Positions 37,971 to 49,200 of a stretch of 64,000 bases of DNA are shown here, piece after piece. The position numbers were made by a program, and so were the translations under genes. The notes under the pieces are model-generated. The model was not told where the DNA came from, searched no databases, and was given only the letters and a program-made list of their open reading frames with translations. The DNA comes from Dirofilaria immitis (taxonomy: Eukaryota; Nematoda; Chromadorea; Rhabditida; Onchocercidae). Where the stretch lies: positions 7,989,501 to 8,053,500 of the forward strand of contig JAKNDB010000068.1 in NCBI GenBank assembly GCA_024305405.1, given 5' to 3'. Each line of letters opens with the position of its first letter. Within the stretch, counting starts at the first letter, position 1.

Positions 37971-40900
37971 TCAATTCGCTGCTTCCAATATTTTCAATCT
38001 TTTTTCATTTAATTTCTTCTGTTCATGAATTCGGCGTTTAATTCCTCGTTTGATTTTGGAATAAACCCGTTTACGCTTTTTCGGTATAAGCATCTCACGT
38101 AGTTTAATTTCATGTCCCTTAAAAAGATAAATATTTAGTTCTGAAAGAAATTTCGGTCAATTTATATGTCTCTCTATATTCATGCAACCATCGTTCAGAT
38201 TAGTGAACGTCTTTGGTCTTCAAAAATATTGATATTTATGAATGACGTTTGAATTTCTTGAGTGCGCTGCAGTTGCGGGTTATTTTTGTGGATCAAAAAG
38301 TTAACTGAAGTTAAAAATATTGATTATCTCTAATTCTTTACATGTTTAATTCTTTTTTCCTTCTAAGAAAAAATCAGAATTATTTACAAAAATAAACATT
38401 TCCACCTTTTCATTTAATTTCTTTTGCAAATTTTCTTTATGCATTCGGCCTTTGCTTACGTTCATAGTTGATACTTTCTTTTCTACAACCTTTTTCTTTT
38501 CTTGCAGCTTGCTTTTCCTTTCAGTGTCAATTTTGTTAGTTGCACTTGACGATGCTAAAAATGAAGCTTACTGTTTAAAATTTTGCAAAAGTTGAAAATA
38601 GCACGAAAGTCAAGGCTGAGTGGTTAAATTCGAAGAAATTTTTTCTAATGAGAAAAAGAACCTTTTTTAACAGCTTTATTTGTTCGAGTTGCTCTTCATA
38701 AGTATTGTAGTCACTGGAAAAAGGTGACAAATGAGGTGGCAATATTGCACCGGGAAGATACTTATTCACTGGAAGCCGACTTCGTCTGTTAAAACTATCG
38801 AAAACCCACTGCGGTTGTACGTAACATCTGTAAATCTTGATATGAAATGATATAAAGCAACCATCACTCAACATACCATGTTACACTATAGTAATATCAT
38901 TGTTTGCTAATGGAAAACAGATTTCCTATCAATGTCAGTTGATAGACCATTTCAATTTTATCTCTGCGTCAAAAAAAAGAAAACAAGTAGAGGAAAAAGT
39001 AAAAAGATGGTGCACACTGAAATACCTATTGAGATTTCTGTGATTGTCAAGCAATGGTCTATCGATTATTTGGTGTGTAATCTGAGCATTATTTTCATAA
39101 TATTGCGCTGCTGGACAATTTTCCCAAGAAACCAAGCCACCACAACTTCTGTAAAATACAAGTTTATAAAAATTTCATGCTTAAATGACATTAATACAAT
39201 GCATGGAAAACATATTCTTACTTAATCCTGCCCCAAATGTTGGTTATTTAACTACCAATTTTGTCACTATTATGGCATGCTCTTTTCACCTTTACTAAAG
39301 ATACTTAGGTATAGAGTTACCCCGGTCCGTCAATTATTCTCTCGGGCACGAGTTTTCCTCTTCCATATTTATTTTATTATTAATATTGATCTCTTGTCCT
39401 ACTGAAGAGATAAGAAATATCAGAGGAAATGGTAAAAGAAACAAGAAATAAAAACATCTCTAATGTCTGAAAAGTAACCTTATAATAATCGTAAGAGCGT
39501 CCTTTGGGACCTCACGATTTAACCAAAAACGACAATTTGCAAACAGCTTTTCCTCTTTTCGACATCACGTAGCTTTTCATTAAATTCATTACTGACTGTG
39601 TCAGTGATATTGACATCAATTTGTTCTTCGCAACAACTAAATCTCGACAATGGACATGCCATGCTATATATTCTTCCTTCTTCGGCTTCACCATTATCTT
39701 CAGACTGAAATTTCCAAGTATTTTATAACGAAGTGAAAAAAGAGATTCCCCAAAATTACAAAATGGAAAAGAGAACTTTCTGAATCGATAAATAATGAAG
39801 GAAAGTAAGAGGGAGACGAGAAAATATCTTAAGGTAAAAATAACCTTGTCTGACTTTAAAAACAATTTAGGCGGATAAAAAGTCCGATTGATTGGTAAAG
39901 CCGAAAATTGATGAATTCGAGCATTGTGATATAAAATTCCGCGAAGGTTGCCATCACAGAAAAATCCACCTCATTTACATGTCCTACGCCTCTATCATGA
40001 CCAACAATCCATGTTACTCGTTCACCCATAACTTCTGCTTCATAATAAATTCCTTTAATCGAGATGAAAACCTGAAATATAGATTTTTCACATTTTTCAG
40101 TAATCGGTTTTCATTTATTTTATCAGTTTATCATTGCTATTAACACAATCTCTGCGACCTCAGTATTTATGAAATGATGATTAATCTCTTATGGTGTCAG
40201 AATCTATCAAGTTACATGTCGCTCAATATTAATAAATTAGACTGCAGGAAAAACTGTAAGTCAATAATCAGTATTTGAAAAAATATATTAAAAATTATAT
40301 GAAAAAACTAAGAATGAATATGAAAAAGTAAAATTTCTTATATAAGATATCTAAACTTGTTAAGGGAACTCGATTCGATGATATAATGATTAAATTCTGT
40401 TGTTAGTCTTCGAGACGAAGCCACCAAAGAGCTAGTAATAATTTTGGTGTGAGGCAAAACTGCAAACGCAAAGAGCAAACACAGTGCATCGTCCAAATCG
40501 CGCAGTGCTAACTCAAATGTCGGATACCTGAAAAAGAATATGTATACCCTGTAAAAAAATATGTGATAAATCATCAGAAAATTAAACCTGCTAATAAAAC
40601 ACCTAAAATATGCTAATAAAACACCTTTCTTTTACAATGTGATCTAGCTGATATTGAGGGCGTCTTTCGTACAACTTTTTGACACGTTCTTCATCTCGCT
40701 TTGCTTTTGCTGTATTCAGTTTTCTAAGAAAAATCTGAAAGATGCAAGAAATTTTAAATTTGACGAAAAGTTTCATAATTTATCTGCTTAGCAATTTCAT
40801 TTGAACATTTGTCCAGAACTTAGCTATCGTCATCCCATTACAAAATCATTCATTTTCGATCTTAATTTTCAAAAACAAGGAACTATCGGATTATTAATTC

Positions 40901-41598
40901 ACGAGAAAACTCTTAATAAATCATTCAGCTCAATTTATACTATCTAAGTTCAATAATACAAAAAGAACACATAACGATAAAAGCAACAACATACTTTATA
41001 TTCTCGGAATTTCTTAATAATCGGTTCAGAAGCCAGAAAGTTGACATCTTTTGCATAATAGTACACTCGATTTTCTGTTGATCCTTTGTTAACTTTTTTT
41101 TGTGCAGTGGTTCATGAGGATAAATTCCTTTAGAATACAAAGGCGACGAAAATCTTTTAATGATAATTGAAGCTTTTTCAGCGCTCGTCCTCGAGTAATA
41201 TAATTGGTAGCAGCTCCAGATTCATACTGAAAACAGGATCGGGAATTGCAATTATTTCCCTTGAACGAGGAATTCCTAGTAAGTGTGAGTCATCAGTTCA
41301 TGTTGATTACGTCCCTGCTCTTTGTACACACCGCTCGTCGCTGCCCGGGACTGAGCCGTTTCGAGAAAAGCGGAGACTACTGTTTTGATACCTTTCGAGG
41401 TGGAAATTACTTGAAAATCCTCATTATTTGATTACATATCAACGTATCTTTGAGTCACCATTAGTTTCATTAGATAAAAACGAATGAGCAAAATTTTGGC
41501 GATAAAAATGATTATAAGTCGGATTATAATGAAAAGCACCATATAAAAGGTTGAATAAATGATAATATGAAAAGATATTACTTTTTTTTAATGCGCAT
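37971..41598 (-). CDS. PES1: Pescadillo homologue PES1, ribosome biogenesis factor
   Basis: Nucleolar subunit of the PeBoW complex (PES1-BOP1-WDR12), required for 27S/32S pre-rRNA processing and 60S assembly. Exons 41582-41598, 40995-41226, 40625-40734, 40357-40527, 39845-40071, 39479-39704, 39026-39148, 38662-38827, 38406-38554 and 37971-38117. The 17-nt first exon gives MRIKKK, joining [20 protein letters not shown] and then [15 protein letters not shown]. Later come [54 protein letters not shown] and a BRCT domain ([39 protein letters not shown]). A Lys-rich coiled tail ends the protein. Seven single-base losses are needed: runs at 41582-41589, 41127-41128, 41094-41101, the 40357 donor, 39877-39881, 39548-39551 and 38663-38668. 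Restored, the exons total 1575 nt, 524 residues. Confidence 0.92.
41241..41412 (+). pseudogene. 18S rRNA 3'-region fragment, in PES1 intron 1
   Basis: About 170 bp match the conserved end of eukaryotic small-subunit rRNA: ttgcaattatttcccttgaa, cgaggaattcctagtaagtg, tgagtcatcag, gattacgtccctg, ctttgtacacaccg, ctgcccgggactgagccgtt, tcgagaaa and gatacctttcgaggtgg. It carries substitutions at universally conserved sites: cgctcgtcgc where functional genes have cgcccgtcgc, and gctctttgtac for gccctttgtac. There are further changes in the helix 44 region, so it is decayed. Neither the upstream 18S body nor the last ~50 bases and ITS are present. It lies antisense to PES1, its left end 13 bp from the PES1 exon 2 acceptor. 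Confidence 0.93.
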
Positions 41599-41723
41599 TA
41601 TTCGCTCAGATCGTTTTGTAGAGTTTTGTTTTCCAGTGATCCTTCTTTTATTCTATAAAGAAGTATTTAAAAAAACAGGAAAAAAGGAATGAACAACTTT
41701 GACAACCTTTAGAGCTGTAGCTT

Positions 41724-42033
41724 TTATCGCTCTAGAGAATACATATTCCCAGAATGGGGTATATGAAATGTGATAATCATGAAACTTCCCACATTATTAC
41801 GGCACGCTTGCTCACGATTAGTCTGAAATGTTGCACTGCGATCCGCTTGGTTTGACGAATTGATTAGTCCAGGATACTCATTTATAGGTTTGAATGAACT
41901 GAAAAACTGGAGATGTTTGGCAGTTTTCATTTGTTTCCGTATGTTGGTGGATTGACTTTTTCTTGAGAGAACGGGTGGGAACTGAGGTTTAGCCTGCTCA
42001 TCATATTGTCGTTTCGCCGCATTCGTTGCATAA
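41724..42033 (-). CDS. Probable terminal exon of an unrecognised gene
   Basis: An acceptor (ACGTTTAAG) at about 42034 opens a frame that runs 103 codons to a stop at 41724. Peptide features are YATNAAKRQYDEQAKPQFPP, VLSRKSQSTN, QFFSSFKPINEYPGLINSS and NNVGSFMIITFHIPHSGN, with a polar composition unlike chance AT-rich frames. A stop lies just upstream in frame, so either an exon precedes it or translation starts at the internal ATG at 41930. It ends only 125 bp before the PES1 start on the same strand, as in a nematode operon. Upstream, 255 bp away, RPL9 begins on the opposite strand. No family recognised. Confidence 0.45.
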
Positions 42034-42270
42034 CTTAAACGTTATGTCATTTAGTTATTTATAACTTTGTAGCTAGACAATATAATATAGAAATAAAAAA
42101 TTGCTCGAACTAAATGAATACACATAGCGTTTATATTAATAGTAGCTAATGGAATAGCACATATACCTTCTATTGACTTTCACATGCAAATAATGTATTT
42201 GTTTATTTTGATGTGTTTATCACTTATTAATTTGATTTTGTGATTAACCATTGCATTTATTACAAAGATT

Positions 42271-42280
42271 ATATTTCAGT
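42271..42280 (+). promoter_or_regulatory. Probable spliced-leader / 5' acceptor before RPL9 ATG
   Basis: The sequence atatttcag ends at 42279, immediately before tgataaggc and the ATG at 42289, with no upstream coding exon detectable. In nematodes this spacing and sequence fit an SL1 trans-splice acceptor. This is inference from sequence alone. Confidence 0.5.
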
Positions 42281-42288
42281 GATAAGGC

Positions 42289-43631
42289 ATGAAACTCATC
42301 GAGGCACATGATATAGTTAAATTTCCTGAGAATGTTACATTCTCTGTTAATAAACAGGTGGTCACCGTCAAAGGTCCTCGTGGTGTATTGAAGAGGGATT
42401 TCCGACACTTGCATATGGAGATCGAAAAATTAGCAAAAACACAGTCCGTGTGAGGAAATGGTTTGGTATACGGAAAGAAGTCGCTGCTATTCACACTGTT
42501 TGTTCACATATTAAAAACATGATCAAAGGTGTTACTAAAGGATTCCGATACAAGATGCGGTCGGTACATGCCCACTTTCCCATCAATATCTCGCTCCAGG
42601 AGAAGAATACTATTGTTGAGGTAAATGATTTTTCTGCTTTTTCTAGTAGTTCACGTGTATCGACCTAATTCTTCTTATTTCATTTTCACTTCGCAGGTAG
42701 CAAGTAATTCGATGGATCTATTAAAAGCTCTTTAATTATAGAATATGAACGAAAATTGAGAAAGGAAATAATACTGGCGTGAGCTGTACGATTTTAACTT
42801 TTTTTATATGCATGTGTTTTGATTAAAGTGCAGTATCCTAATATCCAACAATCTGACTTTCAGATTCGGAATTTTTGGGTGAGAAATATACAAGACGTGT
42901 ACCACTGCCAGAAGGTGTCACAGCAACAATGTCAGCCACCCAGAAGGATGAACTAATTATTGATGGCAGTGATTTGCAGCTTGTTTCACAAGCTGGTCAG
43001 TTATAATTTATCAGAAAAGATTAGATGCTTCGTATTAGATATTTTTAATTTTGTGTTACAGATAAAAGTTGTATTAGCTTAAAATGTTCGAGATTTTTTC
43101 ATATTCATGATTCATATTAATATTTGACTGTACTAAGCAACTTTTAATAATTGTTTATTTACAATATGCATTCTACGATTAGTTGTCAGCTAATTTCTAT
43201 CATTTACAAATATTTAAATGCTGGAAGATTAAAGCTAATGAAGTCTTGACGATTACAGCTGTCCAGGCTTATTTAGGAAAATTGGTGTTCAGTGTGGAAT
43301 TGCCGATAGGCACTTTGCTCTGAATGTTTGGTGTAGTGAATCTTCTGAAGAAAAAGATGAAATACGATATAAAACCAATCATCCAGTGTAAGCATATAAG
43401 GGTGATGGTATATCGAGGTTTAAGATTCAATTCAATTAGGCAAATGTCCTAATACTTAGGCTGGGATGTGGATATTGTATTTTACCTAAATCGTTTTGTT
43501 TCATGTGGATTAGTTAAATATCTCTTTCAGCTGCACGTATTCAGCAATCAACGACAGTAAAGAACAAGGATATTCGCAAATTTTTGGATGGTATATATGT
43601 CAGTGAAAAGACAACCATCGTCGATAACTGA
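42289..43631 (+). CDS. RPL9: 60S ribosomal protein L9 (uL6)
   Basis: Cytosolic large-subunit protein uL6, near the sarcin-ricin loop and stalk base. Exons 42289-42620, 42864-42995 and 43531-43631. [107 protein letters not shown], and the terminal [19 protein letters not shown] match human RPL9 and C. elegans RPL-9 throughout. Two single-base losses interrupt the frame: in the A run 42435-42439 and the T run 42872-42876. With both restored the exons sum to 567 nt, 188 residues (human 192). An acceptor-like ATATTTCAG ends 9 bp before the ATG, as expected for a spliced-leader site. AATAAA lies at 43669-43674. The 535-bp second intron shows no recognised snoRNA. Confidence 0.96.
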
Positions 43632-43668
43632 ATTATACAATTTTGACTTTTTTTTTGGATATAATTGC

Positions 43669-43674
43669 AATAAA
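43669..43674 (+). terminator. RPL9 polyadenylation signal AATAAA
   Basis: The hexamer lies 38 bp after the stop codon, typical of short nematode 3' UTRs. Confidence 0.7.
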
Positions 43675-45048
43675 ATTGTTATGTCTGCAGTTTTTCCACC
43701 GAATCAGATGTTTTAGATTTATGGAAGTTTAGGCAAACATGTAAACATTAATCGATTAATGTGAACCTTATTGACTTTTCGAAAGAGCTAATTCATGAGT
43801 TTGAAGATTGGATATATTGCATATAGTATTAGATCGTGATATCTAGAAATTGTTCAGTGACAAACGATACGGAATTATTGACTGTAGATTGGTGGAGGAT
43901 AAGGCCAAATCTTACATGATGATATGTCTTACTCTAAGTGAGGTCTAATTAATTCAGATAAGTAAATGATCGAACCTGGGAATTGAATTCAAATAACGAA
44001 CTGGTGAATAATTTTGATCTCTTCGTTTAGACTCAGAGATCCTTGTTTTAATTAATAGTTGTATTCAATAGACATTGCTAAGCTTATTACAAAATAAAAC
44101 TCGAGTGTAAATTTACAATGCTTATTTTCACGGCAGCCGTTTTTCCTAAACTCTTAAACTTTTATGTTGTATTGTTCTAATTTTTATCGTATGTCCCGCA
44201 AAATTATGAAAGATTTGGTCCATAATTTACTCACTTAACAACATGTCCTGAATCCAGGTACAATAGTGAAAAAATTCTTTATTTCGAAGTATCTTGGCAG
44301 TGAGTCCACAAAAAAAACAAGAACAAGTTCCGATTTTGATTACAAATGTAGTAGTTCTAATGCATACGATATAATGAAAAGACAGTTATTGACTTCGAAA
44401 AAGATACAACCGAAATTTTAGAACTTTTAATTTACATGAAATGACGGGGAAGGGACACTGTTTACATAGCACCAGCTTTATAAGTTTTCTGGAAAGTTTT
44501 CTGGCTCTTTGGTTTCAATTTTCTGAAATAAAGATCGGGGATTAATAACAAATATATAATTCGCTGAAATCCAAAAGTTCTTGTGACTTATTCGAGCTGC
44601 AAGAATTTATGACATTTTCCATTACTTTGTGAGTAGTATGCTAATATGCTTCTTTTTATTGGCTTATTTGGAATTTCCACTAATGCTGAATCATAAAAGT
44701 CTCACTGGGATTGATCGAGAGGGATAAGTTCCGAATTTTTATACCAGATGTTTCAATCAATCAAAAATTTTTAAAAATTTAGGGAAACAAGAAGGAAGGG
44801 CAAAAGACTTCGAACAAAACATTCTCAGAAATTTTTGGAGCAATCCCTTTGCAAAATGTTAGCACAGCAGGTCGCGACAGTTTTCATCGTAAATTTCCTA
44901 GATGGTAATAATAATTTCAGTGTGTTTATCACAATGAATAATCAATCGGGGACAATTCTGAGACTGTTTCCATTAAGAAAAATATAATCAGAAGTGTGCA
45001 AAAGTTCAAATGTCAAACGAGTATACAAAACGAAATGTTCATACCTTA
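43675..45048. other. Convergent 3' region between RPL9 and collagen IV
   Basis: AT-rich, with 3' flanks of both genes. No coding exon, tRNA or repeat supported. Confidence 0.5.
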
Positions 45049-46240
45049 TCATTTATTTTTGAGGCATACTTGACATCTACTCACGCGGTCTTTCAAGCCA
45101 CCCGCTTTAAGTGTCTGTGACATCGGTTTTCGCCACTGTTTATTCTGAAAAATAGATGTAGATGAATATTTATGAAGGAGTAGTAGGTTCGATCGCTCGG
45201 AGCTCACCTTATCAATGATGGCTAGCCAGAAACCGTGATTAGTTGCATAATGATTGCATGTTCCTCGGCCATGGCATTCAATAAATGGTACTGCCCGGAA
45301 TTCTTCCAAGCAACTTCCTGGCGACTCCAAGTTCTGTCCAGTTCCTTCGGCACCAGCAGCAGTATGCTGTAAAGTATAATATATTCATTTAAGAGCCAAA
45401 ATTCAAAGAGCACAAGAAACTGTCACACATACCATAACAAATGAATATCCGGAATACAGAGAAGACCACCCCTGTGGACACTGTGGTAAATAGGAATCTT
45501 GTGAATGTACAGCCAAAATTTGTGTCGGTACTTCGCAAACAGCACATCGTGAAATATATGGTCTTATAGCCGTGCCGGACACCTGTAACAAATGTGCATC
45601 TTTTTAGGTAAATAAATGATGAAGAAAAAAATAGGGAAGGAAGGCAGAAGTTTGCTTTAAGCTTACCGGATTCATCATCTGTGTCATTGGTTCCGCGGTG
45701 GAAAGCCAGAAGGAGTAGTCATTTCTGCTAGAAACATGACAAACGCTGTTCAAATTACAGAACATAAATGGCATCGGGCTGAATTTCGATAAACATGACC
45801 CTGGTTGACCTGAAACACTTATGATTGAACTTTTTTGAATCAAATTTGATAATGACCCATTACTTAAAACAACAAATAGAACGTCTCCAACATTTTCAGT
45901 CATTTCTGAAGACACATATGACCAGAGATCAAGAGATAAATCAACAAAATAGTACTATTATGCGTCATCTGGTCTTTCAGACTACTGGGGTTGCGCAGAA
46001 ATTAGCTTACCAAGATCTTGACCACTGGCACGTCCATTTCCCTGTACATATAGCAATGAATAACCACTCCATAATATTTGCGATCCAGTCGGACATCGTG
46101 GTATCTCAGTTGTTTGCGAATGCCTTGCAAAAGTGAAACCACGTGATGGTGCCCAGCCACCTGGTGGCCCTGGAAATCCGGGTGGTCCAGGTGGTCCTGC
46201 TTGTCCGATACGTCCTGCTGATCCTGGAAATCCGTTCGAT
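45049..46240 (-). other. NC1 domain coding exons of collagen IV alpha-2
   Basis: Five exons (18 end, 19, 20, 21, 22) encode two tandem C4 subdomains, each beginning near HSQT / HSQD and ending at ISRCAVCE / [10 protein letters not shown]1 is the trimerisation and network-joining module. The duplicated cysteine pattern and the ECHGRGTC site are intact apart from no frame loss in exons 19-22, so this is the best-read part of the gene. Confidence 0.9.
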
Positions 46241-49200
46241 CCCATCTCACCCTTAATACCTGGTATACCGGGAAGTCCAGAATTCCTGGTGGACCAGGTA
46301 AACCCGGAAATCCTGTTGGTCCTGGTGGTCCTTGCATGCCTGCAAATTGATTTAAATATAGTCGCGCTGATACCTTTGGCTAAGGCTACTTTTTAAGTTG
46401 CACGTAACTTACAATTAACTAAGTGAACAATATTTTAAACAACCAATAATATTACCTGGATTCCCAATTTCTCCTGGATAACCTTTTTGTCCGGGCATTC
46501 CAGCTTGTCCTTGCTCACCCTTAGGTGAATGCAAATATTGATTATAGATTGCAGGCCTACCCGGAGGACCTGGTCTTCCAGATGGTCCTATCGGTCCCTC
46601 CAAACCTGGTATACCTGGTAGTCCATCATCACCACGTACTCCTGCAAAAATTTTTGTTTCATTCATACAAATTTCTAGAAAAATATCAATCAATTCCATA
46701 TAACTATAGTTTGCATTGAATCTTGGAATATAACCTGTCGAAGGTTGTATCGATTCAATTGATAAAATATTTTTAATAATTAAATAGAAAATGAATACCT
46801 TTCTGTCCTGGAATACCAGGTAACCCTGGCAATCCTGGATTACCAGGATAACCTGACATCCCTGGGACACCAGGCATACCCTGTTCTCCTAAATATCCAG
46901 GAATCCCATCTTTTCCTGATATTCCTGGTAAGCCGACAAGACCTCTCTCGCCTTTTTCACCTCCATAGCCATTTTTCCCGCTGGACCAGGTAATCCAGGG
47001 GCTCCATCATGACCTAGAATATGTTATATGAAATAACTTTGCAGTAATAAAAAAACAAAGGAGTAAGCATAAAACTTATGGCAAGAAAATATTTTTAAAA
47101 GACAGATATACAACCTTTTTTGCCCGGAATTCCAGGGATACCCTTTTCACCATGATAACCTGGGAAACCATCAGTACCACGTATACCATGTGCACCGGCC
47201 ATGCCAGATCTCGCATCTTCACCACGTTCACCTTTTAGGCCTGGCAAACCGAGCTTACCATCAATTCCAGGATAACCTATATCACCAGGTGGACCTTGAA
47301 TGCCTGAAAAACTTTGTTTGGTGTCAATTAAAAGTGGTGATCTTTACAAGCATGCATTTTGATAGCGATTGTTACAAGAGCGAATGTTCTGACAATTTCC
47401 GTGAATCTTACCGAATCCAGGTGTTCCTGGTAGACCAGGAAGTCCATCATTACCTCGAGCACCAGCAATTCCAGAAATGCCGTTTGCACCTGAACGGCCT
47501 TCGACACCACTATTACCACGTAAACCTTTAATTCCTGGTATGCCTGGTAAACCTGCATCGCCTTCATTGCCTGGTGCACCTGGTAGTCCGGGCAAGCCCG
47601 TTTCACCCTGAAATTATTCGAAATACAAGAAACAAACTGACAGTCTTTCTTTGCTGAGAAAAAATTTTCATATCAGTCTCATTTATCACTCCATTAGAGA
47701 ATAATCTACTAACTAACCGGTACGCCGATTGGTCCCATTATGCCGACAGATCCAGAAAGTCCTGGCTGTCCATTTTCTCCTTTTCTGCCATCTGCTCCTG
47801 GTTGTCCTCTTTGACCATTAAATCCAGGCTCGCCCGGAAGACCAGCATAACCTTTTTGACCGAATATACCATCTAGTCCTGGTGGACCTTGAAGACCAGC
47901 AATACCCGGCAATCCCGATAACCCACGCTCACCTTTGACACCAGATATGCCTGGTTGTCCATCAAGACCACGTTCTCCATTCCTGCCTACATCGCCTTGC
48001 TCACCTTTTGCTCCTGTGAAATAATCACCACACTTTTATTCTTTAGACAATTCAAATTGATTTGCTTTGTAAAAGTAGCAGTAATAAATTTTGTAAAATA
48101 TTGCTTGCATAGTAACAATGCAACCAAAATGATTATTATTCAGTAAGAACTTTTATCCAATTATCATAAAAAAAAAAAGAAAACTGATGTAGATCGCACC
48201 TGGATATCCGATCATTCCTGGCAAACCAGGAAATCCGTCAGTTCCATCAATTCCATCTCTACCTGTTTCTCCTTCGATACCTTGCAAGCCCGGTAAGCCA
48301 GGATAACTGTCTCCCAATGAGCCGCTGTTTCCTTTAATTCCTGGCATTCCATCCGACCCTGACAAACCAATAGGACCTTGTGGTCCCGGTAAACCGATAT
48401 CACCTGGCGGTCCTGGATGGGCAAGTTGTCCAGCTTCACCACGCACACCTTTTACACCTGGTAGACCAGCATAACCTGGAGCTCCAGGTAAACCAGAAAG
48501 CCCTTCCAATCCAGGAGCACCAGGTAGACCCGATTCTCCATTAATACCCTCCAGACCAGGTAATCCGTCAAGTCCATGATCTCCCGGAATACCAGAAAAC
48601 CGAGCTGTCCCGGCATTCCATCTATACCCCGTTCTCCCTTCATTCCCGGATAACCGGGTATTCCATCTTCACCAGGAAATCCTGGTTTGCCGGGCGCCCC
48701 AACTTTTCCGGGCAAACCTGGTAGTCCAGGAAAACCTGCTTCTCCTTTAATTCCAGGTAAACCATCCCGGCCAGAGGTGCCACTTTTCCCTCTTAATCCT
48801 GGAATTCCTGGGGTACCAGCTTCTCCTGTTGGCCCTAGACGTCCAATTTTTCCTGGTATTCCTGGTAAACCACGTTCACCTTTTATTCCAGTGATTCCAG
48901 CTAATCCAGGATAACCACTTTCACCTGCAATGCATCCTCATATATTTTCATCATTCATATCTTTACATCTATGATAATATCAAAAATAGTTTTAAATTTC
49001 ATTTACTACATAATTTTAATTTGTTTCTTGCCTTAATTAAATCAGGAAGTACGTCCAAAAATAACGAAATGATTGTAACTCTTACCTCCTGCGCCTTTTA
49101 CACCAGCAACACCTAATTTTCCTTGTTGCCCTGGTTTTCCATCATGTCCTTGATAGCCAGGTCTACCGCTTTCACCTTTTGCTCCAGGAAAGCCAACTTG

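Noticed and set aside
43259..43390. Possible extra RPL9 exon after an acceptor at 43258
   Set aside because: The human and C. elegans proteins require exon 43531 to follow 42995 directly, and the phases agree without it.
43960..44000. tRNA-like T-arm string near 43970 (gatcgaacctggg)
   Set aside because: No matching acceptor stem, anticodon arm or D arm around it; no tRNA supported.
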